64,000 bases of DNA, taken from positions 1 to 64,000 of the forward strand of contig JAURVB010014161.1 of NCBI GenBank assembly GCA_033002965.1. Reading direction: 5' to 3'. Below, piece after piece: positions 1 through 12,750 of the stretch (its first letter is position 1; every line of letters begins with the position of its first letter). The notes beneath the pieces are model-generated. The model did not search any database, had not been told where the DNA came from, and saw only the letters and a program-made list of their open reading frames with translations. The DNA comes from Piper betle (Eukaryota; Streptophyta; Magnoliopsida; Piperales; Piperaceae). Position numbers and translations under genes: made by a program.

Positions 1-2835
1 TTTATGCCTATTTATCAAATACAACTCGCAATGCATTGATGAATGCACAAACCCTAACGTAGGTACTACATGAATGACATGCAATTCAAGCACACACCAA
101 TACAATTACGATTAAACTCAATAAAAATTCTAAAATAAAAGAGACAAAGTCTCCCCTAAAAAGTGCAATTAGGGTCCGCGCTGTCAAAACAATATATACC
201 AATATATATGCATATATCAACAATTTCATTTACATAATCTAATATATTGTATATTCATTATAGAACTTGGGCCACATTTCTACTGCGCACTCTGATCGCA
301 TCTCACCTCTTATCATCATGTCATAACATCCTATCATTTTATTTAATCATAACCTATCATGTCTTAGTATTTCACATCATTCACAATATAATAGGATCAT
401 AAATAAAATATTGACCACTCTATCGACTGACATGTGTGCAAGTGACATCATTGCTCCTCCATCAAAGCTGGCTCCTCTAACTCGTGGATTATTACCTACA
501 TATAGTATAAAAACACGTCAGTAACAAGTGTTACTGGTCCGGAAAATAAAATAACTATAACAAGCTGGCTATGAGAGCAAACTCTCATATGAAAGAAAAC
601 ATCATATACTCCACGTGAACACTCTGAAGGGCACTACTGAGGAGCCACTGGTTGCAGACCCGGTAGCATCCCGAACTTACTGATCTGCTGCTGGTACTGT
701 GCCGCTCTCGGCACTTCTTTTTCAGTACTTCACGTGAAACTTTATCCTAAGCCCTCTCCTTACCTCCATATTTCTCCTGGCCTTGAGCACGAAGGCCGAG
801 TACTCTCAGGCAGTCGCCTTTAGTACCCTTTGAACCACAAGTCCGGACATGCGCTGTACTAAACAGTACCCGTTAACCTCCACGTTCTCCGGGTGTGAGG
901 AACTCAAACGCGGAGTTGTCAGGATCCCTCGGGAATGGAACAGTCCGCTGGCACTAATCCAGAGCCCGCTTTGACTGTCACGGCATCCGCTCATGGTACG
1001 TGCAGTCGGTTTCTCCATCTCTCGTCTCACTGAAAACGCGAAAACTACATATATATAGGGCTGGGTAGGGATTTATATAATAGGCCCGAAGGCAACTTGT
1101 GGTGGATCTTGTTTTCGAAATCATCCTCGAGGGATCTCATCCTCGAGGGGTTATTAATCCGGAAATCTGTTCGGCTAGATGGCCCGAGTTAAGTGGGATC
1201 CAATAAAACGCCACTTAACCCGTCCTGCAAATGATAAGATAAACATACAATAGAAAGACGTAAAACAGAGTCGAGTCCTAAACGGACCTGGTAGAAGCTC
1301 CAAGCGTGTCATCGCGCCTAGGCGGCGAGCTCCTACTCTGTACCTACACATCAAAACTAAATACTAACGCCCACTAACTACATGATGCATCAAAATCAAT
1401 GAATATCACACGACATAATAATCATCCCTCAAATAATCGATCAATAATCAATAATCATAAAAGTGAAAATAATTCTATCATCCTATTCATTCCAATTTAT
1501 CGTGTTTCCTAAGTTACATCGTGCTCAATTAGCATGCTTATACTTCATCTCATTAGATCACTTACTTAATCTCATCATGCACATCTTTACTTCATTCATA
1601 GTATGACATTCATCATGACAACTAGTTAATTCTAGCATGCTATGCTAACAATCATAATCAATTTTAAATAACTCAATCGGAGGTAATTATACCTCACGTA
1701 GTCGGCAATCGGCGACGGCTAGGGTTCCGTCGCGTGTCTCGGAGCTCAAATTCGGCGCTCATCGGCGTCCGAAGCTCGATCGGGCTCGACTGGGTGAGCC
1801 CCGCGGAAGATCCGGTGAATTCCGGCGAATTCCAGAAATTCCAGTTTTTCGACGGTTTTCGGCGGTTTTCCGGCAGCTTCCGGCGGTTTTCCGGCGACAG
1901 TCGCCGGCGGCGTCTACTGGCCGGAAAGTGGTCGTGTTGGGTACCCTTGGAACCGGCTCGGCGAGCCCGACTCATCTACGAGGTCGACGCGGCCAACAGA
2001 GGTGGCGGCTCGCCGGAAAATGCATAAAACCGAGCCGGCGGTGATGGTGGCTAGATCCGGCCGGCCACGGCGGCGATGGCCTCCGTTCCGGTCGGGGAAG
2101 GTCGCTGGAGGGCTGAGGGTGCTGAGGCGACCGACCGATCGCGGCGGCGCCGGTCGCCGGCGGCGGAATCGGCGACGGAAGCGCAACGCGGGCGCGGCGT
2201 CGCGGCGTGGCTTCCTCGCGTCGCGGCGGCCCGATGGGGGCCGGACTTGGTCGGGGCAGCACGGCGACGTCATCGCGGGGCTAGGCGGCGACGATCGGCA
2301 GCCGGGCGGCGCGGCAGCGCACGCGCACAAGGGCTGCGTCGGGCAAGGGTTTGGGGAAGAAAAGAAGGGCGCGGGGGTGTGTGGTGGCAAAGTCGTAAAT
2401 ATTACTTGACTCGTCTCCGACTCGAGTCAAAAATAATATTTAAGTCGTAAAAAATTCCAAAAAAATTTGGGAAAAATCCCATAAAATCAAACAACACCAA
2501 AAAATCATAATGATATGCTCTAGAACTATCAACCCACCCAAAATGCCCGTAACGCATCCTAACGCGGTAAACGGCCTAAAACTAATTCTACGATCCATTA
2601 TATATCATAATAAAAAAAATGAACTGCATACTCTCATATATTCTGATAACTCATTCTTTTCTACTGTGTTCATGACGTTATCATCATATACTTGGGTACA
2701 CATGACCCTCATGGCTCATACACGAGACCGGCGTCGGCTCAGTACACGTGTTCTGAAACTGACTCGACTCGAAAATAACGGTCGAACCGACCGGTTCTGA
2801 ATATAAAACCCTGACTCGAATCAGTAGGTTTTACA
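1..2835 (+). mobile_element. Long LTR copy A (3' part), probable solo LTR of a Ty3/gypsy-type element
   Basis: The segment matches five other copies in this window (6,151-9,678 and 59,287-61,919 on the minus strand; 42,986-44,892, 44,893-47,848 and 61,920-64,000 on the plus strand). Shared landmarks are a GTGTTACTGGTC-like motif near 530, the region around 830-1,010, CTCGAGGG...TTATTAATCCGG near 1,135-1,165 and the AAGCTCC...GGCGGCGAGCTCCTAC block near 1,295-1,335. The 3' end reads GGTTTTACA, the inverse of the TGTAACACCCC start seen in copy D, so the unit has TG...CA ends with short inverted termini. Its 5' end lies outside the window. A C/G-rich stretch (1,700-2,390) is open in many frames but shows no recognisable protein. 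No gag or pol sequence adjoins it, so solo LTR is the inference. Confidence 0.6.
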
Positions 2836-4014
2836 CGGGGAGTGGTTGGACAGGTGGGTCAGTCGCGGGTGGGCGGTTGGCGGATGGGTTGGTGGACACA
2901 GGGGTCGGATGGGCTGGTGGACATAGGGGTGGGAGGGTGGTATGGGTAGTTTGATCGAATTTGAGTGGCCCAAATTAAATGCGTTATTAGAGTACTTTTA
3001 TATATATATATACACATAAAATCTAGAGATACGATACCTGTATAAAATCCGAGATATGATACCTGTACAACGAGAGGAGCAGAATTTAAATGGTACAAAA
3101 CAAATTACTAGATTTTGGATCTTTTGAGTCCGAGTCAAGTTGTCACCACCCAAAGCCATCAAAACTTTAAGCATTGTTAGCGTCACTATACGTGTACAAA
3201 CTGAACTATCAATATTGGGCTTCCATATGTACAGGCGGAGCTGTGGCTAACATTTTTTTGTGCATTTGGCCTCGTGAAAACTGTTTAAGCTTTTATCACT
3301 CGTCAAGTCTGGCGTGCTTGTGCTTGTCATAAACGACACACGTTTGTCCTCTTCTTCCCTCGAGACAACTCACACCCATATATTTTCCTCTCATTTGTGC
3401 AATATAACAAGCTCCACTCCAACTTGGAGTCCAGAATTCTGGAATGCTGCCATGTTAATATATGAAGATCGAGTGATAAAGAGAAGCAACAATACAAGGC
3501 AATTTATTTGAGTTCACCGGTTTCCACGTTCCTTCTACCCAGAAAAAGACCCGTTGAAGAAGACGGCGTTTGTTATGTTCGGCATATTCGGCCATTATGA
3601 TTTGCTGTAATAGACAACACCACAGACCTAAAGGGAGACTCGAAGTCAATGGCCGTTGGCCAGCCACAGACTAAATAAAACAAAAAAAGAAAGAAAAAAG
3701 GAGTAGCAGACGAGGAAATGGCGTCAAGGATCATTATCTCCACTAATTGCTTGCTTTTACCCCTACAATCCTACAATTGCTTGCTTTTAACCCCTTACTC
3801 ATTAACATTTATATAGTTTGCGTTTATATTCATAGTTAGAGAAGAAACTAGTTATAAGGAAGATTCATTCTTTATTATTTGATTTGAATCATTACTTAGT
3901 TTTTATGTTGCTTCTTGCGTTGGTATAGAAATTGAAGCTAAATCGTTTGAGTACAGCAGGGAAGACGATAAAGAATGGAATCGTGTCAACTACTTCAAAA
4001 GCTTGCTCATTGAT
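2836..4014. other. Intergenic, no gene recognised
   Basis: A G-rich stretch (2,836-2,945) with repeated GGTGG/GGGTGG words abuts the LTR end, then a short TA run near 3,000. The rest is ordinary AT-rich DNA. Short open frames at 3,314-3,511 and 3,455-3,667 resemble no family known to me. Confidence 0.5.
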
Positions 4015-4022
4015 ATTATGGT

Positions 4023-4599
4023 TAGGGGTGCTAATCGAGCGAGCGAGCCGAGCTCAACTTATGTTCGATCTCGGCTCGAATAGTTCGAAACTCGTTTGAA
4101 CTCAACTCGAGATCGAACGAGTTTTAAACATACATGCTCGAGTTCAACTCGAATATCTTTTAAGTGTTCGAGCTCGACTCAAGCTCGAAACCGGCTCGAT
4201 TAAAAGTCAAAAGTACCTCATTTAAAAAAATGCTATCAATATGAATTGAACCCACAACTTTGAGGACATCAACTTGAATACTTACCATCTCAATTATCTC
4301 ACTTCTTTGTTATTATATTGTATATATATAAAAATAAAAATAAATAAATAAATAAGATATAATATAAAAATTATATTATTATATTATTTTATCGAGTCGG
4401 GTTTGAGTCGAGCTACGAGTCCAGTTCGAATTATAACCGAGTCGAGTCGAGTCGAACATGACCTTGCTCAAGCTCGGCTCGTAAGATTCGAGTTCGAGTC
4501 GAGTTCGAGCTCGAGCATTTAAATATCGAGTTTCGAGTTGAGTCAAGCCGAGCCGAACACTCAATGCTCACGAGCTGGCTTACTCAATTAACAACCCTA
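4023..4599 (+). mobile_element. Non-autonomous hAT-like element 1
   Basis: The element starts TAGGGGTGCTAAT and ends with the inverse form ...TTAACAACCCTA. It is flanked by an exact 8-bp duplication, ATTATGGT, at 4,015-4,022 and 4,600-4,607. An 8-bp duplication with TAGGGG-type ends is the hAT signature. The arms are made of repeated GAGCTCGA / ACTCGAACTCGA words and the centre is AT-rich. A degenerate tRNA-like core lies on the minus strand around 4,230-4,310. No transposase is encoded. It is related to, and inverted relative to, the element at 4,823-5,457. Confidence 0.85.
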
Positions 4600-4822
4600 A
4601 TTATGGTCTAGTCAAAGTTCCAAAACTTACGAGTAGTGGAAGCCATTCTTCGTTTCACACGGGGTGTTCCCATATCAAGTACATGTTCATGTTCTAATTA
4701 CTAACGAAATTTCATGGCAATGTTCTTACGAACCTTATTGTCAGTTGTAATGTTCATAGAAACTTTGGCCTTCTCCTCTCCAATTGACACAAGGGGAAAA
4801 AGAAAGGGTTATCACTGGTCGC

Positions 4823-5060
4823 TAGGGTTGCTAATTGAGCGAGCCAGCTCGTGAGCATTTAGCGTTCGGCTCGACTCGAAACTCGACATTTAAATGCTCG
4901 ACTCGAACTCGACTCGAACTCGAATCTTACGAGCCGAGCTTGAGCAAGGCTGTGTTCGACTCGACTTGACTCGGTTGTAACTCGAACTCGACTCGAACTC
5001 GACTCGTAGTTCGACTCGAACTCGACTCGATAAAATAATATAATAATATAGTCTTTATAT

Positions 5061-5107
<47 letters not shown>

Positions 5108-5457
5108 AATAACAAAGAAGCAAGATAGTTGAGATGGTAAGTATTCACCTGGATGACTTCAAGGTTGTGGGTTCAAACCACATTGGCCTCATCTTTTTTA
5201 AGTGAGGTACTTTTGACTTTTAATCGAGCTAGTTTCGAGTTCACGAACGAGCTGGCGAACGAGCTCACAAAAATAAACAGTTTAAGTATATTCGCGCTCG
5301 AGTCGAGCTCGAACACATAAAAGATATTCGAGTCGAACTCGAGCATGTATGTCCAAAACTCGTTCGATCTCGAGTCGAGTTCGAACGAGTTTCAAACTAT
5401 TCGAGCCGAGTTCGAACACATGTTGAGCTCGGCTCGCTCGCTCAATTAGCACCCCTA
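4823..5457 (-). mobile_element. Non-autonomous hAT-like element 2 with tRNA-like core
   Basis: This is a second copy of the same family, oriented opposite to the one at 4,023. The ends are TAGGGTTGCTAATTGAG and ...CAATTAGCACCCCTA, flanked by an exact 8-bp duplication, CTGGTCGC, at 4,815-4,822 and 5,458-5,465. The arms contain many GACTCGAACTCGA words, and a pure AT run fills about 5,065-5,101. The centre has a sequence with matches to both RNA polymerase III box consensuses and a perfect T-arm (separate entry). Confidence 0.87.
5119..5190 (+). repeat. tRNA-derived (SINE-like) core inside hAT-like element 2
   Basis: TAGTTGAGATGG (5,126-5,137) fits the A-box consensus TRGYNNAGNNGG. GGTTCAAACC (5,170-5,179) fits the B-box consensus GGTTCRANNC. 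They start 44 nt apart, as in a real tRNA gene. The B box sits in a perfect T-arm: stem TGTGG/CCACA around the 7-nt loop GTTCAAA (5,166-5,182). The acceptor stem is not convincing, so this is tRNA-derived sequence and not a tRNA gene. Confidence 0.65.
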
Positions 5458-5714
5458 CTGGTCGCATAGTATTATAAATTACACTTTTAAATATCGTATA
5501 TATCAACATAACCCATTAGGTGTATCACGTATTTTCTTCCAATCCAGCATTGTTTAAGTTTTCAAACCATTTCAATAATTCCTCGTATCCGGATTTTAAT
5601 CATGTGTATAATTTCTCAAAACCCTTTTTTTTATTTGAAATTCATGGTGTTTTAACCGTTACTTAATGAAATATTGATCAAAAATTATTTTTAATATCTT
5701 TAAAAAATGTTTTA

Positions 5715-8700
5715 CATTATTAGAAAAAGGGCTTTCAGGCCCACCAAAATTTTCGGTGACAATTTTGTCATCGTTTTGTTACCAAATTATGGTGATAAAA
5801 AATTTGCTATCGAAAAGTCATTGAATTAAAACAACACCCAAAAATGTCATTGAAAATTCGAAATCTAAATATTTGTCGTCGAATAGTTACTGTTTTTGGT
5901 ATAAAAAATAGACGACTCTAAAATTTGGCCACTAAATATTTTGGTTGAATATATTTAATAATTTATCACAAAGTTGTCGCTAAAAATAGTTACGCATTTT
6001 TCGGTGTCAAATTTTTTTAGAAAAAAGTTAAAAAAACACTGGATACACGAGCTTGCGCAGCGCATGAAAGTGCACATGGCCCGCGTGTTCTTCTGGAACA
6101 CGCGCCCCAAGAATGCACGCGCTTGGCCGCATGCTGCACACAGTCAACTGTGTAAAACCCCAGATTTGGATTAGGGTTTTACCCACTTGTTGCCTTGTCC
6201 AGTTCAGGCCACTTTTGAGTTACTTCAACTTTCAAACCATGAGTACGAGGCCTAAATGATTGTATGAGCATGTTATGGGAGTTGGGTATGCTTGATATAC
6301 AGATGATAGCTTTAGCTATGCTATAGCAGAGCATGAGTTATCAACATATATGCAAGGCATAAAGATTTTTTTGCTTGTGTTAGCTCAGGGTTTTAGGCCT
6401 AGGTCTAGGCCGTTTAAATGTTTAGTATTTGTTTGGGCTATTTCAGGGTATCTTTTGCATGTATTATAAGGATTTTAAATTATTGGATTGCCCTTATGGG
6501 CCTAATTTTATTTGAGTCTCAAATTTTCATCCGATTGAGTTTAGGTATTTGAGGCCCAATTAACTTTCTTACCTTGATTTTTGTCCATAGAGTCACTATT
6601 AGGCTTCAAGTTAGTTTTGACTTTTGTCGACGTCGACACGAACTTTCCAACTACCAGGTGGACCCCACCGGGCCCACAAATTGTTAGATTACCAGATCTC
6701 GCCATATGGCAAGATATGGGCGGTACACTGCCAATCCCAGCTTAGACCCACTTTTTAGGAGATTTTCTACTGTATTTTTTGAATTTTTCCACCCTTAATG
6801 CCACCACCACTTTGGGTCGCCGCCGGCGAGTCTTTGGCCCGTCTCCGACCACCGAATCATTACCATTGTGACCACCTCGTGGTCGGCTATCGACCAAGAT
6901 GCTCCACCACTTCTAGTGTTGTTGCAGTCACCACTGGCGATGACATTTTTCTGACGTCAGCGAGCCACCTTCAGTCGAGTTGACCACTCTGATAGCTTCC
7001 TCCTCCCGAGAGCCTCAGTTTGAGTCCTGCCCTGACCTCCGCCGTGGTGACAATCGTCGTTGGCGACATCGCCACTTTTGGCGGCATTTTCTCCACTTTA
7101 TGGCCATTTTTTGGCCAGTCTTTGGCCGGACACTATCGACCATAACCCCAGACACATTCCTCACTCGATGGCGGACAAATTGAGCCTAGCCCCACTAACC
7201 GTTGCTCCTGGAATTGTCGCCGGTGACTCCACCTATCCCGCTGGCGATTTTCCCACTTTCTGGTGGTTTTTCGGCCAGTCATCGGCTAGACTTTGTCGAT
7301 CACCACTACCATCACCTCCGGGTTGACCTCCTTTGTTGGTTGGGGACAGTGGTGACCCCTGGCTCCCCACCGTGACAGTTTTTTGGAGATGGGCACTAGT
7401 GACGCTTGTCGTGCCAGTTTACCTATGTTTGAGTCCACATGTCTATTTGTTGCTCGCGCTCGCATGTACTAGCCCATATCCATGTCCATGTCCACTAGTC
7501 CACACCCATTTGTGACCTGACCCAACTAACCGAGTTCCAAGCTTGCTCAATTGCTCGACTCGTCCTACGTGACTCGACAATCCATTTTTAGCCCATTTTC
7601 GTACGTTTTTTGACCATTTCCGGTATTTTGAGACACTTTACATTAATTTATATATATATTCACATTATTTGACTTATCTTAATGATATGAATGTTTATCT
7701 TTATTTATTATTTATTATTTATCATTTATTGATTGATTGATTGATTATTATTTATTTCTTGTTATTTATATATTTGTCGAATATCATGTATGATTATATG
7801 ATCATTTATTATTTTTGATGGTGTATTTACTTATTTATATTATTTTATTCAATGATTATTACATTGTATTGACTTGTTATTATTTCTTTATTGAATTATT
7901 TATTTAATTATTGTTCGCACTCATGTTATTATTTATTCGTGCTTGGTCGTATATTCGTATATTTGATATTTATATTAATATTATTTATAATTAATTGTTA
8001 TTAATTATTTATTCATTTATTTACTTAATTAATTATCTACTTATTTATTTATTTATGAATTTATTTATTTATTTACTTGCTTGTATATGTGTTAATATTT
8101 ACTCTCATTTAGTTGCCTAGTGATATAGTGTTATTCATATTATTATTATTATTATTATTCATGGTTAATATAATATTTATTTTTATGCATTATTATTAAT
8201 CTATTGATTCACAAGTTTAATTATTTATTAAATATTGTTTATTTAATTAATACTCATGATTTATTTATCTATTCATTTGCATGTGTGTTTAGATTGTTAT
8301 TTATTATTGTTCCAATGTTTAATCAAGTACCTATTATTTTATCTATTGTTACTTTGATTTTTAGGCTTGTTTTTATTTGTTTATTTATTTATTGTTAGTG
8401 TGTGTGCCTCAATTTGCATGTCGCGCATTTATTCATTTGTTTTACATTGTCCTTTGTTTAAGCTGATGTTATTTTTAAAGTGAACACACCACGACCACGC
8501 ACAATAAAAAGTTGTTAGTTTTTTGCTTAGCAGTAGGTTCTAGAGTCCGAGCTTGCCCTAGATGTATTGTTATGCTTGGAGCTTAGACCACAAGTCCGTT
8601 AGGACTCTTTTCAGATTTACTATTTTACTCTATCGTAGATTTGATTTCTAGATCGTAGGATGTATTAAGTGGTTATTTTATTGGACCACACGTAACACAG

Positions 8701-10500
8701 ACCATCTAGACGTATTTTACTTTTGTGATTAATAACCTTCGAAGATGAGATCCCTCGTGTTATTTTTGAACTTAGCTCCACTTTATGTTGCCTTCGGTTC
8801 TACTTATATGATCCCCTTCCTAGCCCTATATATAATTTTTATCGATTTTGCAGTAAGCCAAGAGTTGGTGGTCTTCACCATGCTTATACTGTGAGCAAGC
8901 GCATACGCGATCGTAGCGGGCTCTAGATTAGTGAGAGGGTTGTTCCATCTCTGAGGGATCCTAACATCTCTGTATTAAACTTCGTCATACCTGAAGAGGC
9001 GTGGAGTAGACGAGTACTATTGTGTACAACGAGGTCTAGACTTGTGGTATTAGAGGGTACTGAAGACGATTGCGTAAGAGTACTCGGCTTTTATGCTATT
9101 GGCTAGGTGTTATATAGAGGTTTAGAGAGGGCTTAGGTTATGAGTTTTTCTTAAGAGTGAGACGAGTAATTACCGAGAGTGGCATAAGACCAATTCAGTT
9201 CTGAATGCTATCGAGTCTGCAACTTGATGGCTCCTCAGTAGATGTCCTTTGAGTATTCCCAAGGAGATTATGTATTATTTTCCTTCCTTATGAAAATCAA
9301 ATTCTACTTATCTATTTTTACTAGTTATTTTTTAGACCAGTGACACTCGTTAATGACATTTTTCTTATTATATATGTAGGTCATCTATTCCTCTATTTTG
9401 GGTCAACTTTGGTGGAAGGACAGATAGTTGCTACACACACTTGTGCTTAGCGCGTTGTTGTTTTCTTTCATTTTGTTGTTTGTGTTTGATGCGTATTCAT
9501 GTATATTTAGTTAAGTGTTGATTGCGAATTTAGTGGTCTTCCATTCTCGAGAAGCCAAGAGAGTTGCTTTGGTCCATTTATCATTCGAGTCTTGCAGATT
9601 AATCAATTTAGATATAACTCGACTCGATCGTAACAGTTCTAATCTAGTTCCTAGGTGAACTAGAATTAGGATGTTACAAGCCACGTGTTGCACGTGATTT
9701 GTCACGCATCCCACTAGTGTTGCCGCCCCACCCTCCTACCCCTACCCTAGGTTGTGCCACCACTCACGCCCTGCCCTTGACCACCCTACCTCGACCTCGG
9801 CCCGCCGCTTCACCGTAGCCACTGCTCGCACACCCTCGCCCCACCGTTGGCCTCGCCCGCCTGGCTTGTTATTGGGAACGCGTCGCCCTAGCACTCGTGC
9901 CGCACCACGCAGCCACCATGCCACCATGCCCCAGTGTCCTAAGAAGCGGCCCCCACACCCTACAAAGCAGCCTCCCACCCCCACCCCCCTCTCCCTCGCC
10001 CCTTCGACGCAGCCTCCCCATGTCCAACCCTAGCCTTCATGTGTGTCATCCGCCCGCTACAACAGTCGCTCACGACCATGGCGTGCCATGTGGGAGGCCT
10101 AGCCGGCCCACGTCTCGTGCCCCCATGGGCACGTAGGCATGTTGGCGCCCATGTGGTCATTGGCGCGCCACGTGGTTCACCAGTTTTTTGTTATTTTTTT
10201 ATTAAATTTGTCACTAAAGTGTCACTAAAAGTTCCGGTGATGAAACTATTTAACTACAAAATAATCGATGAAATTCAGTAATAAATTTTAACCACCAAAT
10301 ATGTCATCATTTTGGTTGACTTTCAATCACTATTTTGTCACCGAATTCGGTGACAATTTTCCACCAAATTTTGTTACGAAATATATTTGGGGACAATTTA
10401 TTGGCGTTCTATCAGCGAATTAAATTAGTTGTAGAGGCTTTTGTTTGTCACATTTTGTCACCGAAAATTTCAGTAACAAAAGGTCATTTTTCCACTAGTG
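5715..10500. mobile_element. CACTA (En/Spm-type) element, non-autonomous, interrupted by a long LTR
   Basis: The right end reads inward CACTAGTGGAAAAATGACC from 10,500, and the left end is CATTATTAGAAAAAGGGC from 5,715, a one-base-degenerate CACTA terminus. The flanking trinucleotides are TTA and CTA, a near match to the 3-bp duplication of this superfamily. Both subterminal zones are packed with short repeats of the TTCGGTGAC / TTTGTCACC type (5,745-5,960 and 10,200-10,480), another CACTA hallmark. No TnpA or TnpD-like protein is seen. A C/G-rich stretch (about 9,720-10,180) has open frames on both strands but no recognisable product. The interior is split by LTR copy E (6,151-9,678). Confidence 0.8.
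6151..9678 (-). mobile_element. Long LTR copy E, inside the CACTA element
   Basis: It begins on the plus strand TGTAAAACCCC at 6,151 and ends GGATGTTACA at 9,678. Read on the minus strand it therefore runs TGTAACATCC...GGGGTTTTACA. Landmarks of the family are present in reverse, such as ACTAGTTATTTTTTAGACCAGTGACACTCG near 9,330 and GATGAGATCCCTCG near 8,745. No clear 5-bp target duplication is seen. There are no gag, protease or reverse-transcriptase sequences. Open frames in 6,798-7,515 come from C/G-rich non-coding sequence. Confidence 0.65.
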
Positions 10501-10503
10501 CTA

Positions 10504-12750
10504 TTCATAATTCTAAAATCTATTTAATCCTGATTTGACCTGCCTAACCAAATATATCCTGTATCAGCTGAATCTAATATGGTACTTGGTATGATAATTA
10601 AAATTTTGATATAAACTGAGTCATATACCACGTCTAACTTTGTGAGCTTTTGCTGTAGTTATTTTGAGTCTAAGTTTTAGGAGGCATTTGTTGTAGTTCT
10701 TTTTTTCACTACTGATAAACAAATATATGAATAGTAGGCGTATTTGTCACGACAACATATAATACGGGGTATATGTTGGTAGCATAGATTCCCCTCTCCA
10801 TTATGGCAGCATAGATTCTGCATCTCTGGTTGGTTTTACATTTCAAAAAAGGAAAAATAAAGTGATATATATGAAACTTCTGCATCATGATCATCATCCT
10901 AAAATTCTCCAAATTATCAGGCAGGCATCAACAGATGATCGTTAAGCAAGCTATTTTAATATGGTCATCTTATATATATTGAAGCAGGATATGAAAAAAT
11001 TTAACATGTTTCTACGCCAGAGCATCAAAGCTGAATATTGAAGAATCCAACAAGGCAAGAGCGTGCCGTATAATTTAAAACTGTTCGACTTGATAAATGT
11101 TTGATTAAAAACCAAATGATGCGGAATTGGATTTGGGATTGTGTTCGATTTGAAAAACTACATAATACAATAAAAAATAATTTACAAAAAATTAAAAATA
11201 ACTTTAAAGTGTATTTATATAATATATTGTGACCAATTGACACAATTGAGTAATTCGAAGAAAATTTTAAGGGTAAAATTTACAAATTAATTATAAATAG
11301 AGCTCCATCCCATAGAGAGAAAAAAGAGGGAAAAAGTGGAAAAAAGAGAGAAGAGAAAATTATTGCACTCGTGTATTTTTCAAAAATTTGAAATTTAAAA
11401 ATATTTTTTAATACAATTCGGTCATTCAATCTTTTATTAATCTTTTATTTATTTTATTTTATTTATGCTTGTTTATTAGACAAGGCCCTCAATCCACTTG
11501 ATCGAAACATCCACCACGGCGCTATTTAACGCGCAGACAAACACAAGTCTTTTAGTGTTAGCTCCATGGACCGCATTGCTTCTTCTATTTTTTTATACAT
11601 GGGAAGATCGGCCGCAGAGTCAAGTGGACTGGTTGCCGTCCACCAATGACCATGGGAAATGTGTACTTCCACACAAGTTATGGGCATAGATTAGATTTGT
11701 CAAGTCAAGAGAGGCGTGCCAAAATTAAAAGAGCTTGGCATCAACCGCACTATTTAAACAATTTTTCGAATAACTAATAACAAGCCTTGTTTCTAGAAGA
11801 TTGTGCTTCTTGAACGGTTGAACCCTTCCATTCTGATGGTAATTTTTGCCTTCCGTCGAAGTAACATGAACGTTTCAATCAAAGTGTCTACGTTATAAAG
11901 GTTGGTGCATTCTTAAAGGATAAATTCAGTAATGATAATTTTTCTTATAATCTGGGTCACGCAAGAATCAGTAGGAAAATTGGACTCGTTGTAATTGTTG
12001 AAAATTCAGTAAAACATTCTAGTATTTTGTGATTTTGATCAGTAGTTCATAGCTGTTTTAAATTGCACCCTTGGAGTTCCTCTTCACAGCTCCCACTGAA
12101 AAACAGCCCTTCGACCATTCCGGCCCATCAACTTTAATTGCCTATGGAGTTGTCCCTTGATTCTCGATTATAAAAGGGCAACTTCTAAAGAAAATTTTTT
12201 TACGTTGGAGAAAAAGATTTAAAGGATTCATGCTCAAAACAGCATAAACCCCTTCACATAATTCATGCCAACAGCAGACCTTTACTTGCGGTCCGTCATA
12301 TAAAAAAAAACGATAAGAGCCCAGTACAAAGATAAACTACCCTCTAGTAATTCTTAAAAAAATATTAATTGGTTTTACTATATTTTAGAATAATCATCTA
12401 TAACATTTGTTTCTCCCCCTTTAAATGATCCATACACTTGTTTTAGTGACAAAAAAAATCACTTGCCGGTTTGAGTCTACATGCATTGCTACCACGGCTT
12501 ATAATTTGCCGCCCACTATCATTAAATGTTTACTTATTCAAGTAATATTATGAATAAAAGGCTAGGTTGATACTTGTTAAATACGCTTAGACAAATAAAA
12601 AAATCAGGAGAGATTGAACGGCTACCAACAAATCAATAGAGATTTCTCAAATGGATTTCCTATCTCAATCATCTATTCAAATGTGTAAATCCACCTATTT
12701 GTTCACTTTCCTTCTTTGTTTTCTGCGTTGTTCATGAAGACCTGGTAAAA
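10504..12750. other. Intergenic, downstream of the helicase gene
   Basis: AT-rich sequence with a purine-rich patch (11,310-11,365). No protein family, RNA gene or element terminus was recognised. Confidence 0.5.

Noticed and set aside
1694..2450. Long overlapping open frames on both strands in a C/G-rich stretch
   Set aside because: Arg/Pro/Ala-rich compositional frames on both strands, inside an LTR repeat; no family resemblance.
5119..5190. Functional tRNA gene
   Set aside because: The boxes and T-arm are good, but no convincing acceptor or anticodon stem forms and it lies inside a transposon.
6798..7515. Series of plus-strand open frames with Pro/Leu/His-rich translations
   Set aside because: They lie within LTR copy E, and the matching part of copy F (59,829-60,561) gives frames with different breaks, so they are not conserved protein.
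9742..10281. Overlapping frames on both strands at 9.7-10.3 kb
   Set aside because: Pro-rich and Gly/Arg-rich antisense partners produced by base composition in the CACTA interior.
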